Assembly: GCF_040403615.1 (NCBI RefSeq)
Contig: NZ_JBBAKG010000028.1
Coordinates: forward strand, 9,484 to 73,483
Direction of reading: 5' to 3'
Source of the DNA: Haliscomenobacter sp040403615
Lineage (GTDB): Bacteria; Bacteroidota; Bacteroidia; Chitinophagales; Saprospiraceae
DNA: 64,000 bases
Shown: one piece after another, positions 58,844-64,000 of the stretch
Numbering within the stretch: the first letter of the stretch is position 1
Layout: the number at the start of each line of letters is the position of its first letter
Position numbers and translations under genes: made by a program
The notes under the pieces: model-generated
What the model was told of the DNA's origin: nothing
Database searches by the model: none
The model's input: the letters and a program-made list of their open reading frames with translations, nothing else

Positions 58844-61800
58844 TTAATAAGCTGCTGCAACTTTGACATCAACCTTCACCTTTTTTTCACGTTTGGCGAG
58901 TACAGCTTTGTAATCGCGCGGCATTACTTTGGTGAAAAACTGATTCTGGACGTCCCAGTTTTCCAGCATTTCGCGTGCCACTTTGCTGCTTGTGCAACTG
59001 AAGTGATTGCGCAACATACGGCGCAGCAATTCGAAGTCTTCGTCTTCCATTGGATCCAGATCGACCATTTCCAGGTTGACGCGTTTTTCAAACTCACCTA
59101 ATGGATTGTGTACAAAAGCAACGCCACCGCTCATGCCTGCGGCAAAGTTTTTGCCCGTTTCTCCTAGCACTACGACAACACCTCCAGTCATGTATTCGCA
59201 GCCGTGATCGCCAACACCTTCCACTACAGCTTTCACGCCGGAGTTGCGCACAGCAAAGCGTTCACCAGCCATGCCTTTGATGTAGGCTTCACCTGCGGTA
59301 GCACCGTAGAAGGCTACGTTGCCAATGATGATGTTTTCTTGTGGTTCAAATTTGGCATCGCGATCCGGCACCACGATCAAGCGGCCACCAGAAAGCCCCT
59401 TGCCAAAATAGTCATTGGCTTCTCCTTCAAGGGTAAATTGGATACCCGGTGCTGCAAAAGCACCAAAGCTTTGACCAGCTGAGCCTCGGAAGCGGAAATC
59501 TATGGTGGAATCTGGTAAGCCCTTACCTTTGTAGCGCTTGGATATTTCGTTGGAAAGCATGGCCCCAACTGCACGATCTGTATTTCGGATCGGGAAAATC
59601 GAACTGACTTTCTGGCCATTTTCCAAGGCCAATTTTGCCTGATAGATCAGTTTGCGGTCTAAAACATTGGCGATGCCATGGTCTTGCTCAACCTTCTTGT
59701 AATGGCCTACGTGTTCCTCCGTTGGTTGCTTGAACAGAATTGCATTCAGATCCACCTGACGGTACTTCCAATGCTGAACATTGCTGCGCAGGCGCAGGAG
59801 TTCTACCTTACCCACCATTTCATTGATGGTACGGAAGCCCAATTCCGCCATGATTTCGCGCAAGTCTTCGGCAACGAAGCGGAAGAAGTTGATCACGTGT
59901 TCTGGCTTGCCATTAAATCGTTTGCGCAGTTCTGGATCTTGAGTAGCAATACCTACCGGACAAGTATTCACATGGCATTTGCGCATCATGATGCAACCTT
60001 CTACTACTAGGGCGGCGGTAGCAATGCCCCATTCCTCTGCGCCCAACAAGGTAGCGATGGCAACGTCTTTGCCCGTACGCAATTGGCCGTCGGTTTGTAC
60101 CACTACCCTATCGCGCAGTTTGTTGCGCAACAATGTTTGGTGGGTTTCGGCCAAGCCCAACTCCCAGGGCAACCCCGCGTGGCGAATAGAAGTCAAAGGC
60201 GATGCCCCGGTACCTCCATCGTGTCCTGAAATAAGAATAGCATCGGCATGTGCTTTGGCTACCCCGGAGGCAATGATTCCAACTCCTGCTTTGGATACCA
60301 GCTTCACGTTGATGCGTGCGGCAGGGTTGGCATTTTTCAAGTCAAAGATCAGCTGGGCCAAATCTTCGATAGAGTAAATATCGTGGTGTGGCGGAGGGGA
60401 AATCAGACCTACTCCTGGTGTAGAGTGGCGTACCCGACCAATCCATTCATCCACTTTATGCCCAGGCAACTGTCCGCCTTCACCTGGCTTGGCACCTTGT
60501 GCCATTTTGATTTGCAGTTCTGATGCATTGCTCAAATAGTAACTCGTTACTCCAAAGCGGCCAGAAGCGACTTGCTTGGTTGCAGAACGTTCCCAGTCGC
60601 CATTCTCTTTGGGTTCAAAACGGATCTCGTCTTCGCCACCTTCTCCACTATTGCTTTTGCCCCCAATGCGGTTCATGGCGATGGCAAGTGTAGTGTGGGC
60701 TTCGTGAGAAATCGACCCAAAAGACATGGCACCTGTCGCAAAACGCTTCATGATGTTTTCTACGGGTTCAACCTCTTCGATTGGAATGGGATTTCCCTTG
60801 CGGAAAGTCAATAAGCCCCGCAGGGTAAGTGCCTGCTCGGTTTGCTCATTAATGATCTCTGCAAATTTCTTATACTCTTTGTAATCGTTTTTGCGGGATG
60901 CAACCTGGAGGTGGTGGATGCTTTTGGGATTAAACAAGTGCGCTTCTCCACGGCGTTTCCACTGGTATACCCCACCCACTTCGAGCTGTTCGCCAGGAAC
61001 GGGGCTTTCCGGGAAGGCCAGTGCATGACGAACCAAAATTTCTTCAGCGATCCCATCATAGCTGATGCCCTGAACCCGTGAAACCGAACCGGTAAAACAT
61101 TTCTCAACCACCTCGTTGGCAATTCCCAGGATTTCAAAAATCTGGGCACCCTGGTAAGACTGAAGAGTAGAAATGCCGTTTTTGGACATGACCTTAAGAA
61201 TCGACTTGCCGATGACTTTGTTGAAAGTATCGATCATCTTTTCCAACTTAATGCTAGCATCCAAATACCCCAAGGCGCGTTGCTCTGCAATAGTTGCATA
61301 TACCATATAAGGGTTGACGCAAGTAGCGCCATATCCAATCAAGGTACAAAAATGGTGCGTTTCGCGAATATCCCCTGCTTCTACCACGAGAGAAGTCAGC
61401 GTACGCAGCCCTCGGCGAATCAAGTGGTGGTGTACCGCTCCAATGGCCAGCAAGGAGGGCATGGGCGCATGCTTTGCATCAGCATTGCGATCAGATAATA
61501 TCAAAATATTGGCCCCCTGGCGCACCTGATCTTCTGCCTCAGCGCAAATGTGGTCTATTGCTGCTTTTAGGCGGCCTTCCTGCCCATCGGCACGAAAAAC
61601 CATATCGATTACTCCTGATTTAAAGTAATTGTGCTCCAGGTATTTTACGCGATTGAGTTCACCGTTGGTGATGACCGGGCTTTCCAGGTGAATGAACTTG
61701 CCTCGCTCTGGCACCAAATCGAGGTGTTTTGGATTGCCTCCCAGCATCGCAAACAGCGACATCACCGAACGCTCCCGAATAGGGTCAATTGGTGGGTTGG

Positions 61801-63376
61801 TTACTTGCGCAAACAGTTGCTTGAAATAGTTGGACAAGTGTTGCGATTGGTGAGACAATACCGCCAATGGCGTATCTGCCCCCATCGATCCAAGGGGTTC
61901 ATTTCCTTCCGCAACGGTTGGATTGATCAGGACTTTGATGTCTTCTTTGGTAAAACCAAACAACTGTTGGTTGCGGAACAAGGTTTGTTTGTCCAGTTCT
62001 ACATCTCCAGGGATGTTCTCAGGCAGATCGCTCAAGGTCATCCGGTGTTCTTTTAACCAATCCTTGTAGGGCAGTCGTTGGCAAATGGTGCTTTTAAGCT
62101 CTTCATCACCAACAATTCTACCTTCGTCCAAATCAGCGATCAACATGCGACCAGGTTGCAGGCGACCTTTTTTCACTACTTTGGATTGGTCTACAGGAAG
62201 GGCACCTGCTTCTGAAGCAACAATCAGGGTATTGTCTTCCATTAAGCAGTAGCGGGACGGACGCAACCCGTTGCGATCCAACGTTGCACCAACCAGTATA
62301 CCGTTGGTAAAACAGATCGAAGCGGGGCCATCCCAGGGCTCCATGATGGTTTTGTGGTATTCGTAGAAGGCTTTTTTGTAGTCTTCCATGGTATCGTCGT
62401 GTTCCCACGCCTCCGGGATCATCATCATCAGCGCATGAGGCAGCGAGTAGCCACTCATTACCAGGTATTCCAGTACGTTGTCGAAATTTCCAGAATCGGA
62501 TAGATCATCGCCACAGATTGGTTTGATCAATTCCAGTTCTTCGTCTGTGAAAATTTCAGACATCAGGTTTTTCTCCTTAGAGCGCCACCAGTTTAAGTTG
62601 CCTACAACAGTGTTAATCTCGCCATTATGGGCAATGTAACGGAAAGGTTGCGCCAATTTCCACTTGGGAACTGTATTGGTTGAAAAACGGGAGTGGATAA
62701 CTGCGATGGCTGATTTCAGATCGGCATCTTGCAGATCCAAAAAGTAAGGACGTAGTTGGTATGTTGTTAACTGTCCCTTGTATATAACTGTTTTGTAGGA
62801 AAAGGAGGCGATGTAAAAGCTTTCCTTTGCGTGAGGAAATACCTTGCAAACGTTGTGGATGACAAACTTACGCAAGATGTACAAACGCCGTTCTAACGTG
62901 CGCAATTCCATCGCTTGCTTGGGTTTCACAAAAACTTGCTCCACGCGCGGCTCTGCGGCAACTGCCGATTCGCCCAACAATTCGTGATCGGTTGGCACTT
63001 TACGCCAGCCAATCAGTTCAAATCCACATTCGTCGATATAGTCCTGAAACAAAACCCGGCATTCTTGGCGTTGTGCCCGATCCATGGGAAAGAAAACCAT
63101 TCCTACACCATATTCTCCAAATTCTGGTAGATCAAACTTTAGCTCCCGGCATTTTTTCTTAAAGAATTCATGAGGAGTCTGGATGAGAATACCAGCTCCA
63201 TCGCCAGTATTGGGTTCACAGCCACAGGCTCCGCGATGCTCCATATTGGCCAGCATGGTAAGCGCATCCTCCACCAATTCATGGGACTTGATGCTGTTCA
63301 AATTCGCAATCAAACCCGTACCACAGGAGTCTTTTTCCAGTTGCGGAACGTATAAACCTTGGTTGGTCTCCTTCAT
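58844..63376 (-). CDS. gltB: glutamate synthase large subunit GltB
   Basis: 1510-residue enzyme making two glutamates from glutamine and 2-oxoglutarate. The ATG at 63376 gives a short propeptide before the nucleophile Cys in LEKDSCGTGLIAN, the class II amidotransferase N-terminus. The central domain follows, then the FMN synthase domain (SGEGGEDEIRFEP, KPGEGGQLPGHKV, SGHDGGTGASPLTSIRHAG). The 3Fe-4S cysteines are in RKCHVNTCPVGIATQDP. The C-terminal right-handed beta-helix GXGXG domain includes GLSGGRLIVVPDRDA and EGVGDHGCEYMTGGVVVVLG. All catalytic elements are present. First gene of the gltBD pair. Confidence 0.97.
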   Translation of the reverse strand: MKETNQGLYVPQLEKDSCGTGLIANLNSIKSHELVEDALTMLANMEHRGACGCEPNTGDGAGILIQTPHEFFKKKCRELKFDLPEFGEYGVGMVFFPMDRAQRQECRVLFQDYIDECGFELIGWRKVPTDHELLGESAVAAEPRVEQVFVKPKQAMELRTLERRLYILRKFVIHNVCKVFPHAKESFYIASFSYKTVIYKGQLTTYQLRPYFLDLQDADLKSAIAVIHSRFSTNTVPKWKLAQPFRYIAHNGEINTVVGNLNWWRSKEKNLMSEIFTDEELELIKPICGDDLSDSGNFDNVLEYLVMSGYSLPHALMMMIPEAWEHDDTMEDYKKAFYEYHKTIMEPWDGPASICFTNGILVGATLDRNGLRPSRYCLMEDNTLIVASEAGALPVDQSKVVKKGRLQPGRMLIADLDEGRIVGDEELKSTICQRLPYKDWLKEHRMTLSDLPENIPGDVELDKQTLFRNQQLFGFTKEDIKVLINPTVAEGNEPLGSMGADTPLAVLSHQSQHLSNYFKQLFAQVTNPPIDPIRERSVMSLFAMLGGNPKHLDLVPERGKFIHLESPVITNGELNRVKYLEHNYFKSGVIDMVFRADGQEGRLKAAIDHICAEAEDQVRQGANILILSDRNADAKHAPMPSLLAIGAVHHHLIRRGLRTLTSLVVEAGDIRETHHFCTLIGYGATCVNPYMVYATIAEQRALGYLDASIKLEKMIDTFNKVIGKSILKVMSKNGISTLQSYQGAQIFEILGIANEVVEKCFTGSVSRVQGISYDGIAEEILVRHALAFPESPVPGEQLEVGGVYQWKRRGEAHLFNPKSIHHLQVASRKNDYKEYKKFAEIINEQTEQALTLRGLLTFRKGNPIPIEEVEPVENIMKRFATGAMSFGSISHEAHTTLAIAMNRIGGKSNSGEGGEDEIRFEPKENGDWERSATKQVASGRFGVTSYYLSNASELQIKMAQGAKPGEGGQLPGHKVDEWIGRVRHSTPGVGLISPPPHHDIYSIEDLAQLIFDLKNANPAARINVKLVSKAGVGIIASGVAKAHADAILISGHDGGTGASPLTSIRHAGLPWELGLAETHQTLLRNKLRDRVVVQTDGQLRTGKDVAIATLLGAEEWGIATAALVVEGCIMMRKCHVNTCPVGIATQDPELRKRFNGKPEHVINFFRFVAEDLREIMAELGFRTINEMVGKVELLRLRSNVQHWKYRQVDLNAILFKQPTEEHVGHYKKVEQDHGIANVLDRKLIYQAKLALENGQKVSSIFPIRNTDRAVGAMLSNEISKRYKGKGLPDSTIDFRFRGSAGQSFGAFAAPGIQFTLEGEANDYFGKGLSGGRLIVVPDRDAKFEPQENIIIGNVAFYGATAGEAYIKGMAGERFAVRNSGVKAVVEGVGDHGCEYMTGGVVVVLGETGKNFAAGMSGGVAFVHNPLGEFEKRVNLEMVDLDPMEDEDFELLRRMLRNHFSCTSSKVAREMLENWDVQNQFFTKVMPRDYKAVLAKREKKVKVDVKVAAAY

Positions 63377-63837
63377 ATGCAAAACTGTTGTCTGATAAAT
63401 AAAAAATGTCTTTCACACGGGATACCCATGGATTCTTTTCAATTTGGTTAGCTATAACAGCAATAGGTTGGTTAGGTTGTTGAGGGACTTAGGTTAGTTT
63501 CTACCGTCGCTTGTCTTCAATTGTAATCAGAATAGGCTAAGAGAATTGGGTACAATTTGACAAATAAATGAATCGTTGTAAACTCCGCTGTGATTTTGTG
63601 GAACATCAAAAATATTGAACGCAACCCGAAATGCAAATGGCAACGGAAGAAAAAAGTGCATTGATGGCTCAATTTAATTCGCCTTTCTCCGACACTTAAC
63701 CGCAAAATAATCAAAAAAAAGGGCATTTTAATAGAAATTTTACAAAGTCTTTCTTGAAATAATAATTTGTCCGTAGCGCAAAAATTATTCTTACTTTCGG
63801 TAGAATTGGAATAACAACCAAAATTTATTCTCTTTTT
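63377..63837. other. 461-bp region between gltB and the last small ORF
   Basis: It holds the gltB promoter and that of the small plus-strand gene. A TTTG near 63766 and TACTTTCG near 63794 vaguely resemble a Bacteroidota promoter for the latter. A minus-strand open frame at 63517-63726 has no family features and is not called. No RNA gene, riboswitch or palindrome recognised. Confidence 0.4.
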
Positions 63838-63966
63838 ATGAAATCAGTCCAAAGAAAAATGTCATTAAAAGCAGAAGAGATGCTACAGCTTCAAAATGCA
63901 AATGGCCTACCCAAAGGTAAGCCATCACGAGGGAGGAAAAAGAAGTTAGCAACGCAGAAAAATTAA
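63838..63966 (+). CDS. small basic hypothetical protein
   Basis: A 42-codon ORF with ATG at 63838 and TAA at 63964-63966: MKSVQRKMSLKAEEML, then a lysine/arginine-rich tail with KGKPSRGRKKKLATQKN. Not recognised. The tail (PSRGRKKK) recalls AT-hook-type DNA-binding peptides, which is only a resemblance. It is preceded by an A/T-rich leader with a weak promoter-like pattern. Small size makes the call uncertain. Confidence 0.35.
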   Translation: MKSVQRKMSLKAEEMLQLQNANGLPKGKPSRGRKKKLATQKN

Positions 63967-64000
63967 CTTCCCGATTTTGGGTTTTGAATAGGAAGTCGAA

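Noticed and set aside
63517..63726. 69-codon minus-strand ORF
   Set aside because: No family features, odd Phe/His-rich composition, located in the gltB upstream region.
1..64000. tRNA, rRNA or CRISPR arrays
   Set aside because: Looked for cloverleaf-like intergenic stretches and regular repeats with spacers; none seen.

Overview
This window looks like chromosome from a Bacteroidota bacterium, most probably of the Saprospiria (Haliscomenobacter/Lewinella-like). That placement is inference from gene content; no database was searched. The supporting signs are SusC/SusD pairs, type IX secretion C-terminal (CHU_C/gliding-type) domains, a Bacteroidota-style division and cell-wall cluster with an enlarged MraY and a PASTA-bearing FtsI, -7 promoter elements of the TAnnTTTG type, and many lipoproteins.

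Layout. (1) 1-17.7 kb, all minus strand: a surface nutrient-uptake region. It holds a partial SusC, a small coiled-coil protein, a type IX-secreted CHU_C protein, two large paralogous FG-GAP/ASPIC-UnbV lipoproteins flanking a small lipoprotein, a REP-associated tyrosine transposase (RAYT), and a complete susC-susD pair. (2) 18.3-20.7 kb: a two-lobed aspartyl protease with a PDZ domain (plus strand) and two poorly known genes. (3) 20.8-36.6 kb, minus strand: an almost complete dcw cluster in the order mraZ-rsmH-ftsL-ftsI-murE-mraY-murD-ftsW-murG-murC-ftsQ-ftsA-ftsZ. It starts at a promoter carrying three MraZ boxes with a 10-bp period and ends at a hairpin after ftsZ. It makes lipid II and the divisome core; murB, murF and ddl are not in it. 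(4) 36.9-46 kb: a second CHU_C protein, an EamA exporter, an M28 peptidase, a MazG-like hydrolase, an arginine-decarboxylase-family enzyme and an alpha-glucan phosphorylase. (5) 46.1-53.1 kb, minus strand: four overlapping genes encoding a CHAT protease, a tandem STAND ATPase, a membrane-anchored coiled-coil/WD40 protein and an outer-membrane barrel. (6) 53.4-57.1 kb, plus strand: a small outer-membrane protein, a gluconate-dehydrogenase-subunit-3/GMC oxidoreductase pair and a DUF3291 protein. (7) 57.3-63.4 kb, minus strand: gltD and gltB. A 42-codon basic ORF closes the window.

The most interesting part is region 5. The four genes overlap end to end and look like one NLR-like (CHAT-STAND-WD40) machine cut into separate polypeptides. 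The second STAND module is itself divided between two genes at a 4-base TTGA overlap. A membrane helix would put the WD40 domain on the periplasmic side, and the last gene encodes a predicted outer-membrane protein, so the set may sense something across the envelope and control a caspase-like protease.

The second theme is small palindromes. At least two REP-like families with co-varying stems sit between genes, including inside the dcw operon. The first family surrounds the RAYT gene and has also entered its coding sequence, in frame, as a perfect 36-bp palindrome.
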